32,058 nucleotides of DNA from Candidatus Ornithomonoglobus merdipullorum (GTDB taxonomy: Bacteria; Bacillota; Clostridia; UBA1381), in contig DVNB01000093.1 of NCBI GenBank assembly GCA_018714695.1, positions 1 through 32,058 on the forward strand. Reading direction: 5' to 3'. Under the pieces are notes generated by a model, which was not told the origin of the DNA, did not search any database, and saw nothing but the letters and a program-made list of their open reading frames with translations. Each line of letters starts with the position of its first letter. Within the stretch, counting starts at the first letter, position 1. The position numbers and the translations under genes were made by a program. This document shows positions 15,801 to 25,404 of this stretch, in pieces.

Positions 15801-18800
15801 GCCGTCGTTTTGTACAACAACAGGTTCGCTCCATACTCCGTCTTTGTATGTTGCATATTTGAGAACTGTTCTGTCGAGTGCGTCACGCGTAGTGTCACTG
15901 TCAAGGAACGCCATGAACACACTGCCGTCGGAAAGTTTTATCAGCTGTACATCCGGATGCTCGTAGCCGTTCTCTACTATAGTCTGTGCAGAGGTCTCAT
16001 TAAAGCCCGACATAAGCTGTACCTCTTCCGGCAGCCATACGGGCTCTTCATCGGAATACGGCTGTCTGACTGAGAATGACGGCACTGACTGAAGCTCAAC
16101 GCTTGCTGTGCTTACGTCAGGCATGTTCTCATATTCCTCGAAAGAGCCGAATTTCAGCTCTGCAAGTGTATATTGCAGCGGAACTGTGAATAGGAACAGA
16201 TCTATCCATATCCCTGCTTTAAAAGTCAGAACACAGCCCCAGTCTGAGACTATATCTGACGGCTCCCACAGTCCCATCGCGCTCACGCTGCCGCCGCCGC
16301 GCAGTCCCAGCACACCGGCAAGACCAACGCCCACGTAGATCTGCACTGTAGCACCGAGCTGAACGGACGCATTGAATTCTCCGAGCGAGTCATCGAAGTT
16401 CACAGTCGCATTATTTGCCTCGTCATATGTGATCGTCGGCTTTGATGTATCCGTTCCCGCGCCGAAGAAGCCAAGCACATTTCCGCTTATATCTATACCG
16501 AAGTATGCCGGTATGAATACAACGGGAAGTATGGTATACCAAGCCATTTTAACTCCGGCAGATACTCCTATATATCCGCCTACACCCGTGAATATGCAAT
16601 GTGTATCGACGGCTCCGTTATTCGGATTTGTCGTCTGCATATAGGTGAAATCGAAATACACGCCTATCTGCACGTCACATCTCCATGTCGGCGCGCCCAA
16701 TGCGGATGTAGCTCCGTCATACAGCGTGGGAACATCCTTGAATATGTTTTGGTACGACGCCGCAAGACCATCTTTAAACGACTGTATAGGATGGCTTATG
16801 CTGAACATATCCTTATAGTATGCTCCGGTGTCTCCGGCATATGTAGCCGCATGCGTGCCCCTTACCTTATCGGCTACCTGCACGGGGCTAACGCCTATAT
16901 ACATCCTGTAACCGGTATCGGTCTTTATCGCACCGAATGACACGAACGGAAAATCAAATGACATTCCCGTGTTCCCAACGAGAGGCAGCTCAAGGAAGTC
17001 CATCGTTATAGGCAGATCGACATGCTGCAGCACCGGCACCTCTTCGGTGTTCTTCTGAGTGAATGTGTAGCCCGTAAACACATCCGCGTATGTGGTGCTG
17101 TTCATATCCTCGTCGTTTTCAGGCTGTATGAGATTACCGTTTTCGTCATATGAGGCGTATACCGAGGTCGCTCTGTCGGTGGTAACTCTCAGATACAGTC
17201 TGTTGCCCGGAAGCGCCTGTGAAAGCGAAACATTTGCAACAAATTCATCGCCCTGCTTTTCAGCCGGATACGATGCTATTTCCGTATTCGTGGCAGCATC
17301 ATATATAACAAATTCTATGCCTGTAACATTCTCGTCAGCGTTTAATTCTTCCGTAACAACACCGTTCTCATCGATCGTCTGCTTTGTGTATTTTGCGGGT
17401 GATGTGCATCGCGCCCGAAGCGTTACGCTGTCTCCGTCGATGATAAGGTTATAGCCCTGATTTACCGCGTCGGAATATACCTCTATATTGTTTATGATGC
17501 TTCCGTTTTCGGTGTTTATCAGCTGCTGTCCTGTTGAGACCTCGTTTACCCATATGCCCTTTGTTTCAGTAGACATATTCCCTTCACTGTCTGTTACGAC
17601 GAATTCATGCTCGGTATAGTTGTAGCCGTTGTGCGGCAGCCGCATTTCCCTGAGGCTCTCCTCGCCGTTGTAAGCTATGGTATAGCGTATATAATGCTCA
17701 TTATCTCCGGAATAATTGTGGTCGCTTATTGAGCGGAACAGCGGTACATTAAAATTGCCCTCAGCATCCACTACGGCAAACGCGGTCCCGAAATTCACGA
17801 TCGCACCCTGAGCGGGGAGCATATTTGAATACCCAACCTGCCTTGTGGACATGTTATAGCTCGGACGGTATACACTGCCCGATATGTCCTGATAAAAGTT
17901 AGCATAATAGTCATACTCCATCGACATCTCTATAATATTTTCCTCAGGAACGTTCGATGCCTCATGGAAGAATACCTCACCGGTATATTTCTTGTCGCTG
18001 TCCGCCTCTTTCCAAAAAGCATAGTGCGCATAGCTGTCGTAGTTTATACATCTTGCGGCAAGCGAATATATCTTCCCGTAGACAGGCTTGTCGTATACGA
18101 TATAGTCGTTATACCGAACGCCGTCTATCTCGGTATGCTCAACATACGGTGTTGTGAAAATACCGTATGACTGATCGCACATCCGTAAATTGTCCTCTCT
18201 TACGCGTACCACTATCGCGTTGTCATTCCTTGTAAACAGCGGCGTTATCTCATAGTAGCCGTAGCGAAGCCTTTCGTTGTCGTCAAGGAACTCGCTCGTT
18301 CCGCCATCCTCGCTGTACGGTACAATAACATCACGCTTTACCCAGTCGGTATCGGACTCGTTATGCTTGTAGCTTACCATGTAACCGGCAGGACTGTACA
18401 GATCCTTGTACTCGTCGCGCATAACGGTTGACAGCTTTATAATATCGCCCCTGTGGTATGTAAAGGTCTGCGATGAGGATATATCCCTGTCGGTGCCGCT
18501 TACATTAAAGTATCCGAAATTGTTCTCGGGCACGTTTATTTTTATCTTTGCGTCCTTATACTCGAACTCCGGCTTGAGCTCTATCCTTCCGCGGAGCCCG
18601 AATGTGCCGTTCTGGTTTTTCCAAGCATCCGAGGAGTTGTTCTCCTCAAAATAGATCCGCGTTCTGTTATTATAAAGCCAATCGGACGTCAGATAGAAAG
18701 TGTGTGAGGTACCTCCATCGTTTCCGTAATTAGCTATTTGAGTTGCATAGCCGTCCTTTATCATGCTTACACTTTTCAGATATGTGTACGGTGTTGAGAC

Positions 18801-21104
18801 ATTCTTTCCGATAGTCTGCTGGAATGTAACCGCGTTCTTGCCTTCTTTTGAATACCGAACAACTTGGTTGTTAGTGTCGTTATTTGCTCCGGCAAGGGCA
18901 AGGAATGTAGCATCGTTCCATGTCGAGTACGAACCGTCCGCATTGAGAAATGTGAGCGGGTCCGCATTCTGCAGGTTTACTACAAACGGTCTGTAGATAG
19001 GTGTTATGCTGTGTATCCACAAGTTGTCACAGTTTTCGCAGTTGCCGTCATTTAAAATCGTTACCCTTGCCGGATCCCAGAAACTGCTGAGAACATTTGT
19101 CTTTGTACCGTCTCCGAAATTGCTCCTGCTTCTATATACATCGCTTCCTGCAGTCCATTGATTCCAATTTAGGTCAAGATGGTATGAGCCAACAAAGGCT
19201 ACTATAATATCTGCGCATGAACCTGATCTCGCCCAGTCTATCTGAACTCCTGCAATATCTGCGCCGCGGTTATCTGCGATAGTCCAGCTTGCGCCTGTGG
19301 AGCCATACCAACTCGTCCCGAATGTATGATCCCACCAGTTCCCATTATCTTTCCATTTCATTGACCATTCTTTAGCGCTTGAGTTGTATGTATTTGTGCC
19401 GCCAAAATGGCTGTGGTTTCCTTTCTTCGCAGGATTCGACAGGTTTATCGGACTGCCAAGCTCAATATCGCTCACACGCGCACTCTGCTCGATCGCCATA
19501 AGCGATACTTCACCGTCCTCACTTACGACCGTATCTGCCGCTCCGGCTGTGCCGGTCATTGTGACGGTAACGCTCTCCGTGCCTATCTCACAGCCGTTTA
19601 CAGGCTCCAGCTTCAAGCCGAAATCCGCGTCTCCGACAAAGTATTCGGTGCGTATCGGTATCTCTATCGTGCGCCTGTCTATTCCCATCGGGAACACTAC
19701 CGACATATCCACTGGCGAAAAATCACGTCCCGCCTGCGCCGAGCCGTTGACCGTGGTGAGTTTTGCCTCGGCAATTGTATTTAGCGCACCCTCACGGACT
19801 ATCTCGACCGTGAGCGTGTCGCCCTCGGCATGATAGCTGCTTTCCGTAAAGCTGACGACTGACGGCGCCTGCTCCTCATCGTCGAGTATGGTCACGGCAC
19901 AGCTTGACGCGGCGCTGTTCGTGGTAGTTCCGTAAGGCTCGGCAAGCATGAGATAGAAATATCTTATACCGTCGCCCTCGCCGTTGTCGATAACGTCGAT
20001 GGCGATATATTTCTCGCTCTCACCCTCGGCAAAGTCAACGGTCAAGGTCGCGCCAACAACAGCGTTCGTTATAACATTAGCCATATCCTGTATCTGTTGG
20101 AACGTATCCGTTGTTGACGTTACCTCCTGCGGCTCGCCCGAAATACCGGTGTACATGCTGCGCGCCTGCTGCAGCGGGTCTGTGCTGACCGTTTCGCCGT
20201 CCGCCGTATCCGCTGCCTGTTCGGATGCTGCCGCCGTTTCGGACATTTCGGCAGTATCGGCTTCAAGCTCCGTTCCAACCTCTGTTTCGGTCGGAACCGC
20301 CGTCGGCTCCGCCTGTTCATCCGGCTGCTCCGGCTCGGTCGGCTCGGTCATTTCCGCAGTGCTCTCGGTCTCTGTACCGTTCAAGCCGGTCTCGGCGCTG
20401 TCCGCCGCAGGAACAGCATCAGCTGTCTCGGTATCCGTTTCTTCTGCCGCTTCGAGCGCCGGTATTTCCGGTATAAACATATCCGGAGTCTCCGCAGCCC
20501 CGCCGTCCGCCCCGGCGCTCTCACCGGGCATATCCGCCGTCTGCTCTGTGTCGGCCGCTCCCTGTTCGGCGGCGGTATCCTCCGCAACGCCGCTTTCATC
20601 CTCAATGTACTCTATCGCGCTGTTAACGGCATCCACGGTAGCATCGTAGAGCCCGTCGTCAGTCTCGAGCTGCGCAAGGTATTCCTCATCGCTAACAAGC
20701 TCGCTTTCGGTGTACTCTTCACCCTCCATGCGCTCGATGAGTGATTCGTTATCCTCCGGGTTGTTGACCTCGGCATCGCTGCCGACAACGGAGACAGTAT
20801 AATCCTCTCCGTATTTAGCCGTGAGATCCGATATTTTTATCGTCACCCCCGACGCCGACGCGCAGTCGCCGCCTCTGCCAAGGCGAAGCAGATACCTCTC
20901 GTTAGCACCCTCCTGCAGCTGCGCGCTTGCCGCTGTCAGATAGAACACATCGCTTGATAAGATGTCCTCACCGATCTCTGTCTCGGGCAGATATACATCC
21001 GCCGCCTCCGCCCTTGCCGGAAGCTGAATCACAGCGGCGAGCATCGAAAGCGCAAGCGCCGAGCTTATCCCGCTTTTGAGGAGCCTTTTAAATTTTCCTT
21101 TCAT
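12825..21104 (-). CDS. Giant SLH-anchored surface protein with Calx-beta-like domains
   Basis: A 2759-residue secreted protein. Signal peptide about 1-34 (cleavage near ARAEA). Residues 54-110 and 345-408 look like two halves of one Calx-beta domain, separated by ~230 residues rich in Glu, Thr, Ala and Pro. A second Calx-beta-like domain spans 415-517. Residues ~540-1690 are mostly unrecognised, with a glycine- and aromatic-rich hydrophobic stretch near 1505-1555. Residues ~1690-2195 look like a BNR/sialidase-type propeller. CARDB-like and Ig-like beta domains follow to ~2520, then a Pro/Thr/Gly linker, then three SLH domains (~2574-2755) that should bind secondary cell-wall polymer. AAGGAGGG lies 8 nt before the ATG. 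It lies 24 nt after the second exporter gene and directly before the peptide gene, so it is likely co-expressed with them. Probably an adhesin or surface scaffold. Confidence 0.85.
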   Translation of the reverse strand: MKGKFKRLLKSGISSALALSMLAAVIQLPARAEAADVYLPETEIGEDILSSDVFYLTAASAQLQEGANERYLLRLGRGGDCASASGVTIKISDLTAKYGEDYTVSVVGSDAEVNNPEDNESLIERMEGEEYTESELVSDEEYLAQLETDDGLYDATVDAVNSAIEYIEDESGVAEDTAAEQGAADTEQTADMPGESAGADGGAAETPDMFIPEIPALEAAEETDTETADAVPAADSAETGLNGTETESTAEMTEPTEPEQPDEQAEPTAVPTETEVGTELEADTAEMSETAAASEQAADTADGETVSTDPLQQARSMYTGISGEPQEVTSTTDTFQQIQDMANVITNAVVGATLTVDFAEGESEKYIAIDVIDNGEGDGIRYFYLMLAEPYGTTTNSAASSCAVTILDDEEQAPSVVSFTESSYHAEGDTLTVEIVREGALNTIAEAKLTTVNGSAQAGRDFSPVDMSVVFPMGIDRRTIEIPIRTEYFVGDADFGLKLEPVNGCEIGTESVTVTMTGTAGAADTVVSEDGEVSLMAIEQSARVSDIELGSPINLSNPAKKGNHSHFGGTNTYNSSAKEWSMKWKDNGNWWDHTFGTSWYGSTGASWTIADNRGADIAGVQIDWARSGSCADIIVAFVGSYHLDLNWNQWTAGSDVYRSRSNFGDGTKTNVLSSFWDPARVTILNDGNCENCDNLWIHSITPIYRPFVVNLQNADPLTFLNADGSYSTWNDATFLALAGANNDTNNQVVRYSKEGKNAVTFQQTIGKNVSTPYTYLKSVSMIKDGYATQIANYGNDGGTSHTFYLTSDWLYNNRTRIYFEENNSSDAWKNQNGTFGLRGRIELKPEFEYKDAKIKINVPENNFGYFNVSGTDRDISSSQTFTYHRGDIIKLSTVMRDEYKDLYSPAGYMVSYKHNESDTDWVKRDVIVPYSEDGGTSEFLDDNERLRYGYYEITPLFTRNDNAIVVRVREDNLRMCDQSYGIFTTPYVEHTEIDGVRYNDYIVYDKPVYGKIYSLAARCINYDSYAHYAFWKEADSDKKYTGEVFFHEASNVPEENIIEMSMEYDYYANFYQDISGSVYRPSYNMSTRQVGYSNMLPAQGAIVNFGTAFAVVDAEGNFNVPLFRSISDHNYSGDNEHYIRYTIAYNGEESLREMRLPHNGYNYTEHEFVVTDSEGNMSTETKGIWVNEVSTGQQLINTENGSIINNIEVYSDAVNQGYNLIIDGDSVTLRARCTSPAKYTKQTIDENGVVTEELNADENVTGIEFVIYDAATNTEIASYPAEKQGDEFVANVSLSQALPGNRLYLRVTTDRATSVYASYDENGNLIQPENDEDMNSTTYADVFTGYTFTQKNTEEVPVLQHVDLPITMDFLELPLVGNTGMSFDFPFVSFGAIKTDTGYRMYIGVSPVQVADKVRGTHAATYAGDTGAYYKDMFSISHPIQSFKDGLAASYQNIFKDVPTLYDGATSALGAPTWRCDVQIGVYFDFTYMQTTNPNNGAVDTHCIFTGVGGYIGVSAGVKMAWYTILPVVFIPAYFGIDISGNVLGFFGAGTDTSKPTITYDEANNATVNFDDSLGEFNASVQLGATVQIYVGVGLAGVLGLRGGGSVSAMGLWEPSDIVSDWGCVLTFKAGIWIDLFLFTVPLQYTLAELKFGSFEEYENMPDVSTASVELQSVPSFSVRQPYSDEEPVWLPEEVQLMSGFNETSAQTIVENGYEHPDVQLIKLSDGSVFMAFLDSDTTRDALDRTVLKYATYKDGVWSEPVVVQNDGTADFQPSICEMDSGRVMISWLSYDPETQVNEDAADYLSKLEVYTAVIDTASGTVSEETRLTNDGYYDYTPISVYDDLTGDRAVYYVKTASTGSAEDMVNSYTNDCVVVYMLYSAEQGRWLFDYYYDEEVASEEDKEILISQWHGQRFLSSPIPELGLDVPNISDFTAITYNGIAVYAYTIDQDSSNDTAYDKEMFVQFYDFETHKTYVPVRITNDDVSDALPQFVRTGSGEEADTKLFWYRDEKNVTYIDISSLVSEGVDDNGQIKDEYLTGNDGVKRDIDSLYSYVSPNVDNYQGSRSMSDFKAVTDGDDIYIVWTQPYTTDEVDESGDAIQCREVYATALIQDENAPGGDMNDNENVPGTSWADPYRLTYTGAFTDEPTAVIDNNGNMMVLYNQYEQEITEDAENPVIISDFKLRASYMEPCGAVDVTDISFSDDTPNAGDTVELDVSVKNTGLTYADGYSVALYEMKDGVQGELIEEITSDIKLLPGNTDGYVIEWTVPEDFEGMSIYAAAQEGGMENISEYESAKLERDAVYEISDTVTYQDNDGYRISYTVTNTGNAASTAEDMFRVIFSGPYGMAWDYTLEECDFATVSLEGIGAGESKTFDEALDVKPEMLDKYGFIDCLAVCMNSSGEYLTEGEDIRLMAGKPLELMLNGAEFPETITLNAGETMEFDVTCAPSILNDELTASFGTEDSSVASFDGTTLKALNAGTTTIYGSVSPYGNETKAIELTVVGEAPEITPDPNEPTPVPEGTPTPTRRPSGGGSSGGIRHTPAPTATPAAAVTAEPTAVPEASETPAPTVQSGRFTDVAETDWFFDSVEYTAEKGYFNGTGDGIFEPYTNVTRGMLVTVLGRLEGISEEPADTVYTDVDSNAYYAAHIAWATENGIVDGYGNGLFGPEDLVTREQMAKMTANYLSYKTGITAGDTSLAYTDAADISEWAAESVALAAQQGIMNGNADGTFAPKSFATRAETAAVIERLDRIAAHQGQ

Positions 21105-21128
21105 TCGGTTTCCCTCCTTGTTTGTTTA

Positions 21129-23252
21129 TCAACGAGCATCCTGTCTTTTCATAAGCTGCTTAAACTGCCCGTCAATGATTTTCAGCTCATCATATGTGCC
21201 TTCCTGCACGATCACCCCCTTATCCATCACAAGTATCCTGTCGCATTGCTCTATTGTGGACAGTCTGTGCGCCACGATTATCTTTGTGCAATCGAGCTTA
21301 TTTATGCTCCGGGTTATCCTTGCCTGTGTTATATTGTCAAGCGCAGAGGTCGCCTCATCAAAAATGAGTATTGACGGCTTTGAAATGACAGCTCTCGCTA
21401 TAAGCACTCTCTGCCGCTCACCGCCGGAAAGAGTACAATTCTCCTGACTTACCGGAGTGTGTATGCCCATCGGCAGCGCGGCTATAGTCTCCGTAAGACC
21501 TGACAGCTCTATCGCCTCATTTACCTCCTCTATGCCCGCATCCGGCTTTGTAACGGTGATATTTGAATATATGTCTCCTGATATAAGTCCCGTATCCTGC
21601 ATCACCGTGCCGAGCTTTTGCCGGTAATTTCTCAAATCAAGCTCGCGTATGTCAAAGCCGTCTATATAGACGCTGCCCTGCTCTGCGTATTCAAAGCCGA
21701 GCAGCAGCCGTATCAATGTGGATTTTCCGCAGCCGGAAGCGCCTATTATACCGACGCTCTCGCCGGCGCGGATATGCGCCGAAAGCCCGTTTATGACGTA
21801 CGGCGCATCGGAACTGTACCGGAACCGCAGTTCCGATACAGTGATCTCACCGCTGAACGTCTCCGGCTTTTTCCTGCCTGAGCCGTATTCCTCGCACTCG
21901 GCGTCAAGCATAGGTTTTATAAGCGAGTACGATGAGCGGAATCCAGATATCATCTGTATTATTACAGCCGCTCCGGCGCTGGCTGCGGCATATGCTCCGT
22001 ATGCCGCGGAGAACGCGATATAGTCCGAGGCTGCAAGCCGCGCCCCAAAAAGGAATATCGCCGCGGTCGTAAACACCTGTATAAGCTTGTATATCGCCGC
22101 TGAGTATTTGAGCAGGAACGGTTTATCCTCATGCTCCGCCGCATCGAGATAATATTCGCTCCAGCGCCGCAGCATACGCGCCTCTGCTCCGTTAAGCTTT
22201 ATCTGCTCCATGCCGGAAAAAAGCTCATAGCAAAATCCCGACATTCTTGAAAGCGACGCCGCACAGCCGCGCATCCACCTTGAGCTCATTATACCCTCCG
22301 CCGTCATAAGCGCGATGAGCAATACGGAAGAAACTATCACCCATCCGAGCAGACTCGGAGCGTATGTCCATATCTGCACGAGATACACCAGCGATAATAC
22401 CATTCCTATGCACGCGCTAATGCTTCTTACCGAAACGATCTTCGTTATATCAGAAAACTCCGTTACCGTGTTCGCCAGCTCGCCCGCGCGGGCATTTTTG
22501 AAAAACTCCGGTTTAAGCGACAGCAGCCTTGAAAACACCGCGCCCTGTATATATACTCCGCAGCGGAGCATGGTGTTTGTAAGGATAAGCGACTGCAAAA
22601 GTCCCAGCACCGCCGCCGTCATTACGGCTGACAGCATAAGCGCCGCGGCAGCGGATACTCCCTGTGTTTCCCCCGCCGGGATGATCCGCGAAAATATAAA
22701 GCTGTTCACCCACGGCAAAAGCATCCCGGAGAGCAATGTGAAAACAGAAGCCAGCACGACCGCTAACGCGTCCTTTTTTGAACAGCATTTGATCATGAAG
22801 GCTATAAGACCTTTCATACCGATCCTACCTGGACCCATGCCCTTGTAAAAGCATACCGAGTCCGATGTGAACCGCGCCGCATTTCTGTGTGTCAGTTTGA
22901 TCCTTTTGCCTTTATCTATGTACGAGCATGTACCGCCAGGCGACGGTATCACCGCAAACCAATGGCCGTCCGTTGTTTTTACAAGCATCGGCAGAGCGCA
23001 GGTCGTATACCAGTCCGCGTCAAGCTCCGTATACCGCGTTTTTATATAAAGCTTTTCTTCTATATATCTGAGCTGCTCTGAAAGCGGGAGCCGATCATCT
23101 ACCCGCTCATGCTCGTTAAGGAATTTCAGCACAGCATTTATCCCGTCATGATCGGTCTTATCGCCCAGCGCCGCATTCATATTCTCATATGCGCGGGCAG
23201 CCGCCTCGCGGTTTTTCGACCTTATACGTTCATTTTGTTCTCGAGCATCCAT
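21129..23252 (-). CDS. ABC exporter without peptidase domain, NHLM-system type
   Basis: A 707-residue half-transporter. The N-terminal ~150 residues (for example LPLSEQLRYIEEKLYIKTRY and VKTTDGHWFAVIPSPGG) resemble the non-catalytic N-terminal domain of the NHLM bacteriocin system ATP-binding protein family (TIGR03797 type); they have no C39 cysteine. A transmembrane domain with about five to six helices spans ~165-450. The ATPase domain has Walker A GASGCGKST (~507), signature LSGGERQR (~610) and Walker B ILIFDEATSALD. Its ATG immediately follows the stop of the C39 exporter gene, so the two are probably translated together and may form a heterodimer or two-stage exporter. The predicted cargo is the double-glycine peptide downstream (inference). 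Confidence 0.85.
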   Translation of the reverse strand: MDAREQNERIRSKNREAAARAYENMNAALGDKTDHDGINAVLKFLNEHERVDDRLPLSEQLRYIEEKLYIKTRYTELDADWYTTCALPMLVKTTDGHWFAVIPSPGGTCSYIDKGKRIKLTHRNAARFTSDSVCFYKGMGPGRIGMKGLIAFMIKCCSKKDALAVVLASVFTLLSGMLLPWVNSFIFSRIIPAGETQGVSAAAALMLSAVMTAAVLGLLQSLILTNTMLRCGVYIQGAVFSRLLSLKPEFFKNARAGELANTVTEFSDITKIVSVRSISACIGMVLSLVYLVQIWTYAPSLLGWVIVSSVLLIALMTAEGIMSSRWMRGCAASLSRMSGFCYELFSGMEQIKLNGAEARMLRRWSEYYLDAAEHEDKPFLLKYSAAIYKLIQVFTTAAIFLFGARLAASDYIAFSAAYGAYAAASAGAAVIIQMISGFRSSYSLIKPMLDAECEEYGSGRKKPETFSGEITVSELRFRYSSDAPYVINGLSAHIRAGESVGIIGASGCGKSTLIRLLLGFEYAEQGSVYIDGFDIRELDLRNYRQKLGTVMQDTGLISGDIYSNITVTKPDAGIEEVNEAIELSGLTETIAALPMGIHTPVSQENCTLSGGERQRVLIARAVISKPSILIFDEATSALDNITQARITRSINKLDCTKIIVAHRLSTIEQCDRILVMDKGVIVQEGTYDELKIIDGQFKQLMKRQDAR

Positions 23253-25394
23253 CTATCCCACGCTCCTTACCAGAGCGCTGTATGCTCCGTTTATTTTCAT
23301 AAGCTCGTCATGTGTGCCGCGCTCGATTATACTGCCCTTGTCCATGACTAATATCTCATCGCTGTCCATAATGGCTGAGAGCCTGTGCGCGACTATTATG
23401 AGCGTTATGCCAAGAGCCTTGATATTGTTCATTACGCGCTCCTCGGTGTCCGCGTCAAGCGCGCTCGTCGCCTCGTCCAGTATCAGCACCGACGGTTTTT
23501 TTACGAGCGCGCGGGCAAGCTCTATACGCTGCCGCTGACCTCCGGAAAAATTGGAGCCGTTTTCCGACACATGCTCGCGGTAGCCGTTTCTGCGCCTTAT
23601 TATGTCCTCATGTATGCACGCCGCCTTTGCCGCCGCCACGACATCGTCGTACGGTATCGTCTCGTCCCACATTGTTATGTTGTCAAGCACCGTCCCCTCG
23701 AAAAGGCGGATGCTCTGACTCACGGACGCGACCTTTGAGTAGAAATAGTAATGATCTATCTCACGTCTCGCAGCGCCGTTAAATGTGACGTTCCCGCCGT
23801 TCTCGCTGTAGAGACCCGCTATTATCTTTGCTGCCGTTGACTTTCCGCTGCCGCTGCCTCCGGTTATCGCGACACTGCCGCCCCTTTTCACAGTCAGATC
23901 GAAGCTGTCTATAAGAGGAGGATCGAGAGGTGAATAACCGAAGGTGACACTGCCGAGGCATATGTCTCCGTCCATATCCTTTGTCTGCTCCGCTCCGGGA
24001 TCAAGAAATTTATCGTCCCCGGCATAGCGCATAACGTCATTTGTCCGTGCCGTCTGCCCTTTAAGCGTCTGCATCTCTGTGCCTGCATTGACCATACTGC
24101 CGACAGGTCCGAGCATCGCCGCCGCCAGCGCCTGAGCCGCTATCAGTATGCCCGTGCTCATCGAGCCGGAAAGTATCTTCCATACTCCGGAAATAAGCAC
24201 CGCTCCTGCTCCGAATGCGTTTAGAAATGAGAACAGCGCGCTTATATAAACGCCCGTTTTTTCAGCTGATGCCTTTGTGTTCACAGCCTGCGTTCCCGCA
24301 GCCATGAGCTTTGAGAGCGCCGCATCCTCGGCGCCGCACGATTTTACAGTCTCTATAATATCAATCGTACGGGATATATCGCCCTGAAGCGCTCCAATAT
24401 CACGGCTGTAGGAGCTCATATCATCATCAAGCTTTCTTGAGCCTATCAGCATCACCGCAGCGTTCGCCGCTGCGCACAGCAGACCTATGAGTGCTATATG
24501 CACGTCAAAAACAGCAATAAGGATAAGATACACGGCCGCCTGCATGATATATCCGGGCACAGGAGAGAGCATACGGCATATATTTATACCCATCCTCATA
24601 TTCGCATTTTGTCTGTTAGCAAGATCGCCCTCGCTGCGCTGCGAATAAAATTCTATGGGCAGCCGCAGCATGCGCCCTATAAAGCCGGAATTGATACGCA
24701 TATTCAGTCTCATGCCGAGCCTGTGCCGCACATTTTCATTAAGCGCGGCCGCGGCCGCTGTTATGATGCCGGCGCATAACAGTGTTCTCAATACCACCGT
24801 CAAATTCTGAGGATTGCCGCCTATAAGTATCCTGTCGATAAAAACAGAGTTCAGAAACAGCATTGCGGCGCTGCCGGTCAGTGCGCACAGCTCCAATATT
24901 ACAAAATATAACGTATACGGCAGAAAGCTCCCGGCACATGAGCGTATATAGTCTGTAACAGCCTTTCTGCCTTTGTCCCTTTTGAAGCTTTCCGACGGGG
25001 CAAGCTCGATAACGATACCTGTAAACGACCGTGAAAACTCTTCCATGCCAGCTGTCCTCAGTCCATATGCCGGATCGGCAAGCACCGCGCCCTTTTTATT
25101 AAATCCGCACAGCACGAGAAAGTGATCCATGTCCCAATGTATTATCGCCGGAGTCCTTATCGTTTTCGCTCCATCCACACTTGCGCGGAGAGCTCTCGTT
25201 TCCAAGCCGTGATACCGCGCCGCCTTTACTATGCTTTTCGCGTTAACGCCGTTTCGAGACACACCGCACTCGCGGCGCAGTTCCTCAAGCGTCACGGACT
25301 TGCCGTGATAGCCTAGGATCATCGCGAGTGATGCCGCGCCGCACTCCGTCGCCTCCATCTGTAAAACAGGACGGACTTTCTTTACCTTATCCAT
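23253..25394 (-). CDS. C39 peptidase-containing ABC exporter (PCAT)
   Basis: A 713-residue exporter that should cleave the leader after Gly-Gly and transport the mature peptide. The N-terminal C39 domain keeps all its key residues: oxyanion Q12 and nucleophile C18 in LQMEATECGAAS, H91 in MDHFLVL and D107 in LADPAYG. A six-helix membrane domain spans ~160-440. The ATPase has Walker A GGSGSGKST (~515), signature FSGGQRQR and Walker B VLILDEATSALD. The organisation matches the NHLM-type peptidase/ATP-binding family (TIGR03796 type). The ATG at 25394 has AGGAGG 7 nt upstream and is preferred over the upstream ATG at 25421, which would overlap the HlyD gene. The HlyD stop lies 10 nt upstream. Confidence 0.92.
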   Translation of the reverse strand: MDKVKKVRPVLQMEATECGAASLAMILGYHGKSVTLEELRRECGVSRNGVNAKSIVKAARYHGLETRALRASVDGAKTIRTPAIIHWDMDHFLVLCGFNKKGAVLADPAYGLRTAGMEEFSRSFTGIVIELAPSESFKRDKGRKAVTDYIRSCAGSFLPYTLYFVILELCALTGSAAMLFLNSVFIDRILIGGNPQNLTVVLRTLLCAGIITAAAAALNENVRHRLGMRLNMRINSGFIGRMLRLPIEFYSQRSEGDLANRQNANMRMGINICRMLSPVPGYIMQAAVYLILIAVFDVHIALIGLLCAAANAAVMLIGSRKLDDDMSSYSRDIGALQGDISRTIDIIETVKSCGAEDAALSKLMAAGTQAVNTKASAEKTGVYISALFSFLNAFGAGAVLISGVWKILSGSMSTGILIAAQALAAAMLGPVGSMVNAGTEMQTLKGQTARTNDVMRYAGDDKFLDPGAEQTKDMDGDICLGSVTFGYSPLDPPLIDSFDLTVKRGGSVAITGGSGSGKSTAAKIIAGLYSENGGNVTFNGAARREIDHYYFYSKVASVSQSIRLFEGTVLDNITMWDETIPYDDVVAAAKAACIHEDIIRRRNGYREHVSENGSNFSGGQRQRIELARALVKKPSVLILDEATSALDADTEERVMNNIKALGITLIIVAHRLSAIMDSDEILVMDKGSIIERGTHDELMKINGAYSALVRSVG

Positions 25395-25404
25395 ACAGCT
25401 CCTC

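Noticed and set aside
19984-20649. A long Ser/Val-rich plus-strand frame opposite the giant protein
   Set aside because: Caused by the low-complexity Glu/Thr/Ala coding of the opposite strand, not an independent gene.
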